Source: Haematobia irritans (taxonomy: Eukaryota; Arthropoda; Insecta; Diptera; Muscidae). From it: a stretch of DNA of 64,000 bases. The stretch is from the NCBI RefSeq assembly GCF_050003625.1, contig NC_134399.1:222450975-222514974 (forward strand), in the 5' to 3' direction. A program made the translations under genes and the position numbers. A model generated the notes under the pieces. It made no database searches. It worked only from the letters and a program-made list of their open reading frames with translations, and was not told where the DNA came from. Positions 24,087 to 34,790 of this stretch are shown here, in pieces. Position 1 is the stretch's first letter, and every line of letters begins with the position of its first letter.

Positions 24087-24735
24087 CAGCGTTGCCACAA
24101 TGAATTTTTATTTTGAACCAAAATTTTTCCAAAATTGGACCAAAATTCGTACCAGCGGACCACTTTTCCAAATTAATTTAATATCCTTTAAAAGTTAAAA
24201 AGTTTTCCAAAATTTTACTTCGATAGAAAATTTTGTAAAAATTTTAAATCTATAGAAAATTTTGTAAAAATTGTATTTCTATAGAAAAATTTGTCACAAT
24301 TTTACTTCTATAGAAAATAACGTCAAAATTTTACTTCTATAGGAAATAACGTCAACATTTTATTTCTATAGAAAATGTTGACAAACTTTTATTTCTGTAG
24401 AACACTTTAAGATATTAAAATTTTAGTTCATTAGAAAATTCTGTGGAAAATTTTGTCAAAATTTCATTTCTTTACGAAATTTTGTCAAAATTTCAGTTCT
24501 ATAGAAAATTTAACCAAAATTTTATTTCTACAGAAAATTTAGCCAAATTTTTATTTCTACAGAAAATTTTATCAAAATTTTATATCTATAGAAATTTTGT
24601 CCATTTTTATTTCTATAGATAGTTATCGCCACATTTTATTTCTATATAAAATTTTTACAAATTTTATTTTATTTTTATTTTATTTTAAAGTTTATTTTAT
24701 TTTAAAGTTTATTTCTCTACAAAATGGCAACCCTG
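24087..24735. mobile_element. hAT-type MITE (CAGCGTTGCC family) carrying 29-bp monomers
   Basis: Ends are CAGCGTTGCCA and TGGCAACCCTG (imperfect inverted repeats). A perfect 8-bp duplication CTGGTGGC lies at 24079-24086 and 24736-24743. The interior 24205-24660 is a degenerate array of the 29-bp monomer. The left subterminal part (repeated ACCAAAATT, then GCGGACC) is shared in inverse orientation with 34791-35683, which lacks the monomers. The array was therefore acquired or expanded within this family. Confidence 0.9.
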
Positions 24736-24748
24736 CTGGTGGCATTTC

Positions 24749-25179
24749 CAGAGAGAATAAAAAGACAAGAGGACGAAAATTTCTCTTCTACAAAAACAAC
24801 AAATGTCAACCGTATAGATGTCGCACAATGCCTGCAGCGTTAGTATTACCTACGTTGCGGTCGAAGCGCTGTTTTGATAAATTGTTTATAAAGGCATCGG
24901 CAGTTATAATTTCAAATTGTCTGCCAAAAAATTGAATAGAATGAAAATATTTATATAAAAGAACATTTGTTATTACAAAGTAGGTTCTAAATCCTCTTTT
25001 CCTTACGTTTCGTAAAGCCGGCAGAGAACTAAACTGGGTGACGCCGACGCAAACTGTATGATATTTGAGAGAAGCGCCGACAAAAACTGCATGATATTAG
25101 AGAAATTTTCCTCATGACAGCCACCTACTGACGCAGTTTCGCTTTACAGTTTCGTCCTCTTGTCTTTTTATTCTCTCTG
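24749..25179. mobile_element. MITE family B copy 2 (431 bp)
   Basis: Ends are CAGAGAGAATAAAAAG and CTTTTTATTCTCTCTG. GCATTTC lies at 24742-24748 and 25180-25186. Compared with 1684-2097 the interior is in the opposite orientation (TTTCTCTTCTACAAAAACAA near the left end here, near the right end there). Non-coding. Confidence 0.9.
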
Positions 25180-25186
25180 GCATTTC

Positions 25187-25574
25187 CAAAGATAATTGAG
25201 TATAACAAGATTAAGCATTGTGCTCTTATAAAGAGAAAACAAATGTCAAGGTGTAGAGGGCTATGCGAAAAAAATTGCAGCAGCTCTGCCCAGGAATAAA
25301 TTTAAACGGCAATATTCACATAAAACTATAATGAATATTCGCTTTAATATACACATACGTATTATTTTAATTTTCTACAATCGTTTTGGTATTGCTTTTG
25401 TGGGATTTTATTCAGAATTTTATGAAAAACACAAATGTTATGATATTTTCCGACGCAAACGGCAGTACATTTGAGAGACACGTCGACGCAAACTTTATGA
25501 TATTTTGTTGGCAGAGTCCTCTGGTGCTTCAGTTTTGCTATGACAAGACTGCATCTTCTTCTCAATTATCTTTG
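25187..25574. mobile_element. MITE family A copy 3 (388 bp)
   Basis: It has the same terminal repeats as copies 1 and 2, with about 22 bp missing internally after AAAAAAATTG. GCATTTC flanks at 25180-25186 and 25575-25581, so this target is shared with the adjoining family B element. One of the two jumped into the duplicated target of the other. Confidence 0.9.
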
Positions 25575-25581
25575 GCATTTC

Positions 25582-27353
25582 TGAGACTTCTCCCTCTCAA
25601 CAGTGTTGCTTTGACTTTTCTAAGTATTCTCTCTCACTCTTTCTAAAACATGCTGGAGATATATTCGAGTAATCCCTGTCATCCGGCTACACTCTTAATA
25701 AACAGAAATTCTCCCTATTTCTCATGAGTTCTTCTAGGTTTATAAGTATGACGATTACTTTTTCTGGGTGTATACGACGGAGTTCGTTTGGTAAGGTAGA
25801 TAAACCAATGGAGATTTTTGTTAATGTTTTTGCTTCTCGATTTTCACCTTTTAAGAGCCTGAGTATGTGTGCCCAGAGGAAAAAGAACATTAAAATAAAA
25901 AATCAACCACACGAAAAATGCTTTGCGGCAAAAAGCTGTGGGTGCTTCCGTTTCACGTTTTTCACTTATCATTTTCCTGCTGGTGGTCGTATTCCCACCA
26001 ACCATTGTTCTTCCTTCCCCAGGACCTTAATAGCTATAGTCATTGAGCAGTTTTGAAATTTCTATCAACACTTTATGATATCGATGACTGAGATGTAAAA
26101 TACACCATTCTACAGACATAAAATGTCGATGTTGATGCTGATGATGGCGACATGGGACAACATCAACAGGAAATTATGAAAAACACCACAAAAATAAAAC
26201 AAAAGTGGGAAATGAAGTCAATATGTTGGAGAGTATGGGAGGTAGATCGTTCGCCATCCATTTTTTAGTCAATCTGGATATGGTTCGATATTTATTCCTT
26301 GTTTTACCTTTTTTTGGTGTTATTTTCATTGTGGAAATAATGAACACAAACGTCACATTTCCGCTCGACATATTTCACCTTGCATTTGGAGCAGGAGTTT
26401 GTTTTTTGCCTTCACTTTTTACATACGAACATGCCTGTAAACATTTGAATTGGTCCCCATGATGGTATTGGTCCCATCGAGTCAGTCAATTGAGGCTATA
26501 TTATGTGCTGTATGGATTGGTGGACCACCAGGTGCGATAGCTTACATATGTCTGGACATATAAATCTGTGGACATAAAAAACGCCCCTTCCCCTCGAATG
26601 CAAGCCTCAATGATTTTTTGGCAATTGAATTAATTTTTTAAAAATTGATTAGTTCTCCCAATGACCACCATGAAATTGAAGAATGGTCTATGCGAATATG
26701 CCATATTTATTTGCATTTTCAAACATTTCACATAAAATGCCATTGGACAATTTTCCATTTTTTTTGGAGATGGTAGAATGATGAAGGCTAGCGGCATTAA
26801 TTGCCCATTACCAATTGCCAGATGGAGTTTCATTGTATGTGATTGTTTTGGTTTCTTTTATATTTCCTGAGAGTCTACAAAATAAAAAATCCAACGAATC
26901 ATCTTAAATATGCATATATGCATATTGTATGCAATCGACTGGGTTTAAATGCATTTTTAATTAGCCGATATCCGTTACAAAATAAACTTAAATGCTTACA
27001 AGAGACCATAAAGCCAATATTGTTTGTAAGTGCCATATGAGAGAATGTCTTTTTTGGTTTTGTTGTTGTTGTTTTTTTTTGGCAACGAACTGTAACAATC
27101 ATTGTGATTGTGGTAATACATTCTTGACATTTTATACCTTCTCAATATTTTATTAATTCCCAAACGTAGAATACATAAAATAATGGATTTAAAGGATATT
27201 TTTAATGTAAAGAAACTTACGCTGATAATAAATATGGAGGATATTTAAGGATAATTTTTTTTTTAATTTCATAAAGTACAAGAGAAGAAATTTTTAATTT
27301 CTATTACTCGTATGATGCTGTTGTTGTTGTCTGAACTCTTGTTAGGTTGGTTT
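25582..27353. other. Intron DNA without recognised element
   Basis: Moderate-complexity sequence with short open frames (25687-26462) that show no domain. One frame on each strand overlaps at 26174-26462, and this is treated as chance. It is the longest transposon-poor part of the Bx intron and the best place to look for conserved regulatory sequence. Confidence 0.45.
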
Positions 27354-27361
27354 GCTTGCAT

Positions 27362-29109
27362 CAGAGATGGAAAATACAATTTTTAAGAAAGTACGAAAAA
27401 GGTATTTTTCTGAGCGATAAAGTACTTTCCACTAAATTTCAACAAAACGTTTATTGGAAGATTATTAATGTGAAGAGCTCCTTTATACTGAATTTTAAAG
27501 AAAATAAAATTTTGTTTTTCAACTCCTCAATTTTACCTTTTTTTTAGTTGTATATCCGCTTACAAAGAGTATCGTAGTATTGTAATCAATCAATCAGAGT
27601 TGGTAGAATTCTACTGTTTGATGGTGAATGGTAGAACTCATAGTACTTAATAAATTTTCTGTAGAAAAATAAAAATAAATTTTGGCAAAATTTTCTATAG
27701 AAATAAAATTTTGATAAAATTTTCTATACAAATAAAATTTTGACAAAATTTTATTTCTATCGAAAATTTTATTTCTGTAGAAAGTTTTGTAAAAAAATTT
27801 ATTTCTATAGAAAATTTTGTCAAAATTTTATTTGTATAGAAAATTTTATCAAAATTTTATTTCTATAGAAAATTTTGCCAAAATTTATTTTTATTTTTCT
27901 ACAGAAAATTTATTAAGTACTATGAGTTCTACCATTCTATCAAACAGTAGAATTCTACCAACTCTGATTGATTGATTACAATACTACGATACTCTTTGTA
28001 AGCGGATATACAACTAAAAAAAAGGTAAAATTGAGGAGTTGAAAAACAAAATTTTATTTTCTTTAAAATTCAGTATTTTAAAGAGAATAAAATTTTGTTT
28101 TTCAAATTCAGTAAAATTCAAAATTTTCTTTAAAATTCAGTATTTTAAAGAAAATAAAATTTTGTTTTTCAACTCCTCAATTTGACCTTTTTTTTAGTTG
28201 TATATCCGCTTACAAGAATATCGTAGTATTGTAATCAATCAATCAGAGTTGGTAGAATTCTACTGTTTGATAGAATGGTAGAACTCATAGTACTTAATAA
28301 ATTTTCTGTAGAAAAATAAAAATAAATTTGGCAAAATTTTCTATAGAAATAAAATTTTGATAAAATTTTCTATACAAATAAAATTTTGACAAAATTTTCT
28401 GTAGAAATAAATTTTTTTACAAAACTTTCTACAGAAATAAAATTTTCGATAGAAATAAAATTTGGACAAAATTTTCTATAGAAATAACATTTTGACAAAA
28501 TTTTCGATAGACATAAAATGTTGACAAAATTTTCGATAGACATAAAATGTTGACAAAATTTTCTATAGAAATAAACTTTTGACAAAATTTTCTATAGAAA
28601 AAAATTGACAAAGTATTCTATAGAAATAAAATTTTGACAAAGTATTCTATAAAAATAAAATTTTGACAAAAAGTTTCTATAAAATTTTCTATAGAAATAA
28701 AATGTTGACAAAATTTTTTATAGAAATAATATAAATATAGAAATGAAATTTTGACAAAATTCTCTCTAGACATAAAATTTTGACAAAATTTTCTATAGAA
28801 ATAAAATTGCGACAAAATTTTCCATAGAAAAAAAATTGACAAAGTATTCTATAGAAATAAAATTTTGACAAAATTTTTTATAGAAATAAAATTTTGACAA
28901 AATTTTTTATAGAAATAAAATTTTGAAAACATTTTCTATAGAAATAAAATTTTGACAAAATTTTCTATAGAAATAAAATTTTGAAAACATTTTCTATAGA
29001 AATATATAAATACATAAAAGGTACTAAATCATTCGCAGGAATACTACTGTACTGACCAGAATGAAATAGTATTGACAAAAGTACTATAGTACTGCATTTT
29101 CCATCCCTG
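27362..29109. mobile_element. Composite hAT-type element carrying 29-bp arrays
   Basis: The 1748-bp element has ends CAGAGATGGAAAATAC and GCATTTTCCATCCCTG and a perfect 8-bp duplication GCTTGCAT at 27354-27361 and 29110-29117. Inside, a block with CAACTCCTCAATTT and GTTGGTAGAATTCTAC occurs in direct, inverted and direct order. The first two copies form a palindrome centred near 27780 with arms of about 290 bp. The 29-bp monomer occupies the palindrome centre (27660-27910) and the right part (28300-28990). No transposase is seen. Confidence 0.9.
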
Positions 29110-29117
29110 GCTTGCAT

Positions 29118-29508
29118 ACTTGGTTTAGTTATGAGTTCACAGTTTGAGAGGCTCTGAGAGCGTCCAATGATATCAGGAATGTTAGTTAAATCAATGAGAA
29201 TGAAATGTAGGATGTGTATCGGTGTTGGTTGGATATTTTGGGTGTTATAGCGTAATGTGATATAGTTCTCGGCGATCGAACAAAAGGCTAAAAGATGTCT
29301 GAAAATAGACATATATAAAAAAAGATAAAAATGATGATCGTTTGCAAGTTAGAGACTCCTGATCTGTGCCACTGTCTCTCTCTCTCTCTTGAGAGAGAGC
29401 TACTACAAAAGAGCTGCTACAAAAATGCTAAAGTGGTCACATTGGTTACGAGTGCACAGTTTGTGGGACACTGAGAGCGGCCATTGATGCACAGAAAAAA
29501 TATCAACA
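29118..29508. other. Unique DNA with a CT/GA hairpin
   Basis: A (CT)n stretch followed by TTGAGAGAGAG (about 29378-29399) forms a small inverted repeat. No gene is seen. Confidence 0.6.
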
Positions 29509-29510
29509 TA

Positions 29511-29994
29511 CACTGAACAGTAAACCCACCAGGAAGAACAATTTTGATTAATTTTAAAAAATTTAGATTCTTTTTAGAAAATTTTAACTAAACAGTATTA
29601 AAAACACTGACATCACGCCGATATCACAAAACTAAGTAAATATTTTTCGATAAATTCAAGAAAATTTATTAGACATAGTTAATTTTTTCACTTGAAGGAA
29701 AAAATTGGAGTTCAAAATTTCCAGAATGTTTCTAGTGCCATACCAAGTTCAAGATGGGATCATTTGTAGTAAAATTTACAAATTTCTTAAACTATTACTA
29801 TGAACTATTTTGTGAAAAGTATGAATTTAGTAAAACTTTATGATGCATTTGTGTATAATTTTTTCAATTCATTTAACTAACGTACACAAAAAATTATTAG
29901 AGTAAAGGAACATTTCTCCAAACATAATAATTCCGTGAACTAAAATAAAGTTAAATTGGTTTTAATAAAATAGAGGGTTAACTATTTTTGAGTT
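29511..29994. mobile_element. TA-flanked MITE, diverged copy of 14421-14865
   Basis: It starts CACTGAACAGTAAACCCACC after TA and carries the same interior blocks as 14421-14865 (CCACCAGGAAGAA, TTTAACTAACGTAC, CTCCAAACATAATAATTCC). The right end is degraded (TTTTTGAGTTTAA), so it merges with the next repeat. Confidence 0.7.
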
Positions 29995-30970
29995 TAATAT
30001 TTCCCATTAGAAAGTTGAGTGAAGTTAAAAAGTTTTTCAATTAAAAAATTACTTATTACAATTAACTTTTTAATAAAACTAGATACATTAACCCCCATTT
30101 TCATGAAGCTCCGTTAGTGTTACGCTAGCGAACGATCTTTTAAACCATACTATGGACATATCTGTTATCTTACCTATATAGTCATAAGCCACTTAAGAAC
30201 TTAACTGCTAATTTTCAGTTAAAGTTAACCGGAGAGAAGATATTTCCATTTTACTTTCTGTTAACTGGGAGTTAAAGTCTAACAGAGCTACCTGCAAATG
30301 ACCTTAAGTGAATTAAGTTAATGTTTTGAATATTTTAAAATGTTTAACTAAAACATTAATTGATACAATCAACTTTTTAATTAAACTGGGTAGTATAACC
30401 CCCATTTTCATGAAGCTCCGTTAGTGCTAGGTTAGCTAACGAACTTTTAAAACGTACTATGGACATATCTATCTTCTTGTCTATATATTCCATATGCCAG
30501 TTGGGAGCTTAACTGCTACAGAATTTTCAGTTAAAGTAAACCGGATAGAAGATATTTCCATTTTACTTTCTGTTAACTGGGAGTTAAAGTCTAACGGAGC
30601 TACATGAAAATGGCCGTAAGTCAGTTAAAAAAAATTATGGAGCAATTTTTAATTTATAATTAAAAAATTATTTTAAACAATATTTTTTTTTATTTAAACT
30701 AAAACCAATAAATCAGTTAAGAAAGTGATTGAAAATATTTACGTATTTAATTAAAAAATTAATTTAGTTTTGCAATCAACATCAATAAAATTTTTAATTG
30801 AATCAATTAAGAAAATAATTGAAATTTAATGTTTTAATAAAGAATTGTTTTTATGCCCAATTAAAACTTTGATTGATACTATCATTTTCATGATTGAAGA
30901 TATTTCAATTATAAAATTAAATGGATCAATTAATTTCGTGATGGAATCAGAAAAAAGTTTTCTGTTTATT
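29995..30970. mobile_element. ATTGATTCAATTAA-rich element, diverged
   Basis: The left part (AATATTTCC, AAAAAGTTGATTGAAG-like) and the right part (ATTTCGTGATTGAATCAGA-like) match the element at 50673-51525. Its middle contains two copies of a palindromic insert (30090-30616). Boundaries are blurred by divergence. Non-coding. Confidence 0.55.
30090..30616. repeat. Two 215-bp inverted-end repeats in a 307-bp tandem duplication
   Basis: Each unit begins CCCATTTTCATGAAGCTCCG and ends with its inverse (about 30091-30310 and 30398-30613). The units are 307 bp apart and their flanks also match, so a MITE-bearing segment was duplicated in tandem. A related end occurs at 60472-60526. Confidence 0.7.
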
Positions 30971-31110
30971 TAGCTGTTGCAATAGGAATGTCATACAAGA
31001 ATATGTGGCTTATTATACTTCTAAAAAAAGCATAGCCCGATTCTAAAATTTTTCCCCAAACATATATAATTTTTTTCTGATATTTGCCACTTATGAGATG
31101 GAGTATGGTA

Positions 31111-32299
31111 AAGGGTGATACGGTCAAAATTTGGTCAATATAAACTTGACGTATTTCTTTCAATTTTGCATTTAAAAAACCTGAACACCACTCATTTTGA
31201 AGGTGTGTGTGTGTAGAATGTTGCTCCTATTTTGATTTTGGAATTCACTCTTCAGTTGTCAAAATGCCGTCCAAACAAGAAGAGCAGCGTATCAAAATTT
31301 TGCTCGCGCATCGCGAAAATCCGAGCTACTCGCACGCAAAGCTGGCAAAATCGCTAAAAGTTGCCAAATCAAGCGTTACAAATGTAATTAAAGTGTTTGG
31401 GGAACGTTTGTCGACAGCCAGGAAGTCTGGATCGGGGGGAAATCGAAAACCGGAAGCCGCTGAGACCACAAAGAGAGTTGCCGGTAGTTTCAAGCGAAAC
31501 CCTAACCTCTCTCTCCGAGATGCCGCAAATAAGCTGGGTGTATCGTCTACAACCGTGCATCGAGCCAAAAAACGGGCCGGACTATCGACTTACAAGAAGG
31601 TAGTGACTCCAAGTCGCGATGATAAACAAAATACGACGGCCAAAGCGCGATCCCGGAGGCTGTACACGACGATGCTGACGAAGTTTGACTGCGTGGTAAT
31701 GGACGACGAAACCTACGTCAAAACCGACTACAAGCAGCTTCCGGGACAGGAGTTTTATACGAGGAAGGGGAAAGGTAGCAGATATTTTCAAGCACATAAA
31801 ACTGTCAAAGTTCGCAAAGAAATATAAACGTCTGCTGCCTTTCCTGAAGAAACACGGTTGTTCCGTACTGTTTTGGCCGGATTTGGCATCTTGCCATTAC
31901 GGTAAAAAGGCCATGGAGTGGTACGCCGCCAACAACGAGCAGGTGGTTCCCAAGAACCCTCCCAACACGCCAGAGCTCCGCCCAATTGAGAAATACTGGG
32001 CTATTGTCAAGCGGAACCTAAAGAAGACCAAAAAACTGCTAAGGACGAGCAGCAGTTCAAGGTAAACTGGCTTCCTGCGGCGAAGAAGGTGGACAAGGTG
32101 GCTGTACAAAATCTGATGGCAGGTGTCAAGCGTGAGGCCCGGCAATTCGGATTTGGAAAAGCGAAAGCTTAACTGAATATTTTTCCTAAATTTTATACTA
32201 ATTGAACTTGAAAAAGAAATTTAATTTGATTTTTTAAATAAATGATTTCACGGATTTAAACGCGTTTTGCCTTGACCAAATTTTGACCGTATCACCCTT
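31111..32299 (+). mobile_element. Tc1/mariner-superfamily element, inactive
   Basis: The 1189-bp element has long inverted ends starting AAGGGTGATACGGTCAAAAT and TA at 31109-31110 and 32300-32301. The transposase gene inside is in the same orientation as Bx but is broken. It sits in the last Bx intron, about 570 bp before the final exon. Confidence 0.93.
31264..32172 (+). pseudogene. Tc1/mariner-type transposase pseudogene, DDE
   Basis: The ATG at 31264 opens MPSKQEEQRIKILLAHRENP. Two helix-turn-helix regions (about residues 20-45 and 85-105) flank a GSGGNRK linker. The first catalytic Asp lies in VVMDDETYVKTDY (about residue 147). The frame then stops at 31827 after a frameshift, and about 50 codons of the catalytic core appear deleted. 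In another frame, LPFLKKHGCSVLFWPDLASC carries the second Asp and RPIEKYWA the Glu, about 36 residues later, closer to a DD37E-type spacing than DD34D. A further frame change near 32040 precedes the C-terminal end at 32172. Subfamily assignment is tentative; it is clearly non-functional. Confidence 0.9.
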
Positions 32300-32301
32300 T
32301 A

Positions 32302-32872
32302 CATAACTCCCTGCCTATTTTGAAGAAGATCGACTAGAAAACCTAATGAAAAATCGGTAAAATATCTTTTCTACAAGTGTCAGTAAAAATGGAGGATAAA
32401 GATCTTCTTACTTATTGTTTCTTTACCTTTCAAAAACTGATATTTATTTCTTGGAAGTTGCCGAATGAAACTGTCATCAATGTAATGAAGTAAATGCTGA
32501 TATAAAATGCAACCTTCATCACAACTGTCTTTCATGATTTCCTTTTGCTAACAAAAAACTTGTGGACATTTAAGGAAAAGCAACGAAAAAAATTTAGACA
32601 GTTTTTCTCTGATTTTTTTTCAAAGCTTTTGTTTTAAATTCCAGATTGACAAAACCAAAAACAGACTGAGATTGAGTTTAATATTCAAATGTATGCAGAA
32701 ACAGAAAGACAAAAACAAAAATGTTTCCGGCAAACGGAAATTTAAGAATTTTTAAATATTACACATCCTATACTATTCCTACTTTTTGGTTGTTTTTTTT
32801 TCGCCATCAAAATTCGATAACACAGTGTTACTTATGACAATTTTCCATTTTTTTTGTGTGTTTTCCTTACAG
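32302..32872 (+). other. 3' end of the last Bx intron
   Basis: A/T-rich sequence ending in a T-rich tract and TTTTCCTTACAG, a good acceptor. No element recognised. Confidence 0.7.
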
Positions 32873-33185
32873 ATTTTGTGTCGGTGACCGTTTCTATTTG
32901 TGTGAAAATAAAATACTCTGTGAGTATGATTATGAGGAACGTTTGGTATTTGCCTCAATGGCCAATCATCCCATGCTTAAACGTCATGTCAACTCGATTG
33001 CCCAAGATTCTCCAACTGGTGCGGGTGGTGCTAATACTCCAGGAGGAATGATGGGAGCCGGAGCAAATGGTCCACGCACTCCTGGTGATCTGAATAACAA
33101 TGGTCCCCAGACGGGACCCGGCAACTCACCCTTTGGTGCTGGGGCTGGAGCTCATATGAAAAACTCACTTGGTGCATCAAGCTAA
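32873..33185 (+). CDS. Bx: Beadex/dLMO, final coding exon with the end of LIM2 and C-terminal tail
   Basis: The exon completes Arg-147 (AG+A) and reads FCVGDRFYLCENKILCEYDY, giving the last LIM2 ligands C163 and D166. It then has an 84-residue tail that is rich in Gly, Ala, Asn and Pro (ANTPGG, GPRTPGDLNNNG, GPGNSPFGAGAG) and ends LGASS. Stop TAA is at 33183-33185. The LIM part is strongly conserved in LMO proteins; the tail is low-complexity and probably divergent. The joined protein has 250 residues, with both zinc-binding domains complete and no frame problem. It is the only intact host protein gene recognised in the window. Confidence 0.94.
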
Positions 33186-33246
33186 AATACATCGACATCT
33201 ATGGCCCACAATCATAGACGGCATTTTTGGATGAATCGTGGACATT

Positions 33247-33254
33247 ACCAAAGA
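33247..33254 (+). promoter_or_regulatory. miR-9 seed-match site in Bx 3' UTR
   Basis: ACCAAAGA is a perfect 8-mer match to the miR-9 seed (bases 2-8 plus A opposite base 1), 62 bases after the stop codon. miR-9a is known to repress dLMO in Drosophila wing and sensory-organ development. Conservation between species was not tested here. Confidence 0.55.
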
Positions 33255-33842
33255 AAATTTTAGATGAAAGAAGAAATGAAGAAAAACAGAAATGAAATGA
33301 AACCAACCCCCTCCAAGTGCATAAAAAACGTACTATTTTACTGACTGATGAAAAATGGATGATGCTATAAGAAATGAACTAAAAGGTTTAACAAGTCAAA
33401 AGCATCTCTTCCAAATGCTCCACACCACCACCACCACCACCACCATCACTGTATTATTGATAATGATGATGAAGGACATATAGATATGAAAGCGACACTT
33501 GAAAGGACATACCTAGTGTTTGTGTAATATGTTGCAAATAAGTTGTGATTATTTTTTGTTTTCTTTTGTTTTGTTTTTAATAATTCTTTGGAAACATTAC
33601 TCAACTTAATGTTTATTATTTAAACAAAATATGTTGGACAATACTTTATTTATTTAATTATTACAAAATGTTTATTTAAAAAAGAAAAATTCGAGCAATG
33701 CTGTCGAAAAAGATTTTGTAATTGAAAATAATGTTGTGCCAAAAGAAATGCTTCTTTTCTAACCATAGTTTTAGGAGAAAACAAAAGAAGAACGACAGAC
33801 AGACGGATGGATGGACAGAGACAAAAAAACATTTTTTTTTTA

Positions 33843-33848
33843 AATAAA
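33843..33848 (+). terminator. Candidate poly(A) signal
   Basis: AATAAA lies about 660 bases after the Bx stop, preceded by a T9 run. It is a candidate proximal polyadenylation signal; others occur downstream (for example 40128-40140), and A/T-richness makes chance matches likely. Confidence 0.35.
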
Positions 33849-34790
33849 AATACTATAGAAGGGGAAGATAGGAAAATAGCAACAAAGTCAAACTGTTGAT
33901 GGTATTCGATACTTACTTGTCCTTTACGATTTTTTTGTTTTATAATTTAAATTAAGAGTAAGAAGAAATCGCTGTCAGTATATGACATAGAAACCCTCTT
34001 TAATTAATTAAAGAGGTTTTCATAAAAAAATCTTCAAATTAAAAATTAACTAACATGTATTTATCGAGCGCCGTAAATACAACATTTGACGGCGTTCAAT
34101 ACGTACTTGTTTTTTGCGATTTTTTCTACAATTTAAATTAAGAATAAGAAGACGTTATTGAAAGAAATGAACATAAAAAAATTGAGCAAATGAGCAAACT
34201 TTTTGATTACTCAAAATTGAACATCATTCAATAATTTCAAATTAAAAATGAACTAACCTATATGTATCGAAGGCCTTAAATGCATACGTCCTCTTCTATT
34301 GTTTTTTTATTTAAATTTTGATTTAGATATTTTTTAAAGAAAATATTTTGGTATGAAATTGACTGAAAAATATTAATTTCCCTATTGTTATAGATAATCA
34401 AAAATGCAACAATACAACTTTTGTATGCTCGTCTAATAATAAGACATACAGTTTTTGGTCCAAATGAATGGTTTTTGTTTTACTAATAGAGTAAAGATTT
34501 CTAGGAGAGTAAAGAAAGCTCCACTTTATTAGTATAGATTTTATTTTATGGAAATTAATGTTAATCAGTTTGTTCGTACCATCAAGAATATATTATACAC
34601 AAAATAGTTACAGTAACACAAAAAGTCGATCAATACGAAAATTCACTTATAAATATTAACAAAAAGTAATTTTTTCGCAAAATATATGAACGATTTATCG
34701 TTCAAGAAATCCTCCCTACTAATAAGCAGTGCACAACAGAGAGTAAAAAAAAAGAGTATTGACGAAAGAGTATATACCGTTAGTCCAAAC

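Larger units (their letters stand above)
18083..32872 (+). other. Last Bx intron, 14.8 kb, filled with transposons
   Basis: The intron starts GTTAGT and ends TTCCTTACAG. Both flanking exons are in the same phase and join within the Arg-147 codon. It contains a dead mariner (19591-20849), five stacked MITEs (23233-25574), a composite hAT element (27362-29109), two TA-flanked elements, and a dead Tc1-like element (31111-32299). Transposon-free parts (18083-19588, 21800-23224, 25582-27353, 32302-32872) show no recognised exon. Some of these could hold enhancers, but this cannot be seen from sequence alone. Confidence 0.85.
33186..34782 (+). other. Bx 3' UTR and downstream DNA
   Basis: The transcript must extend beyond 33185. 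In Drosophila, the dLMO 3' UTR is a major site of negative control, and its loss causes dominant Beadex alleles. Visible features are a miR-9-type site (33247-33254), a (CAC)n run near 33421-33447, a TGTGAT K-box-like core at 33544-33549, and a possible AATAAA at 33843-33848. How far the UTR extends is unknown. A short repeat pair containing ATACAACATTTGACGGCG-like sequence occurs at about 33900-34300. Confidence 0.6.

Noticed and set aside
23430..25565. Conserved 67-codon minus-strand frame present in three places (about 23430, 23860 and 25362)
   Set aside because: Located inside MITE family A and repeated because the element is repeated; no start context, domain or longer gene is seen.
31326..31985. 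Minus-strand frames across the Tc1-like element
   Set aside because: Antisense shadows of the transposase sequence.
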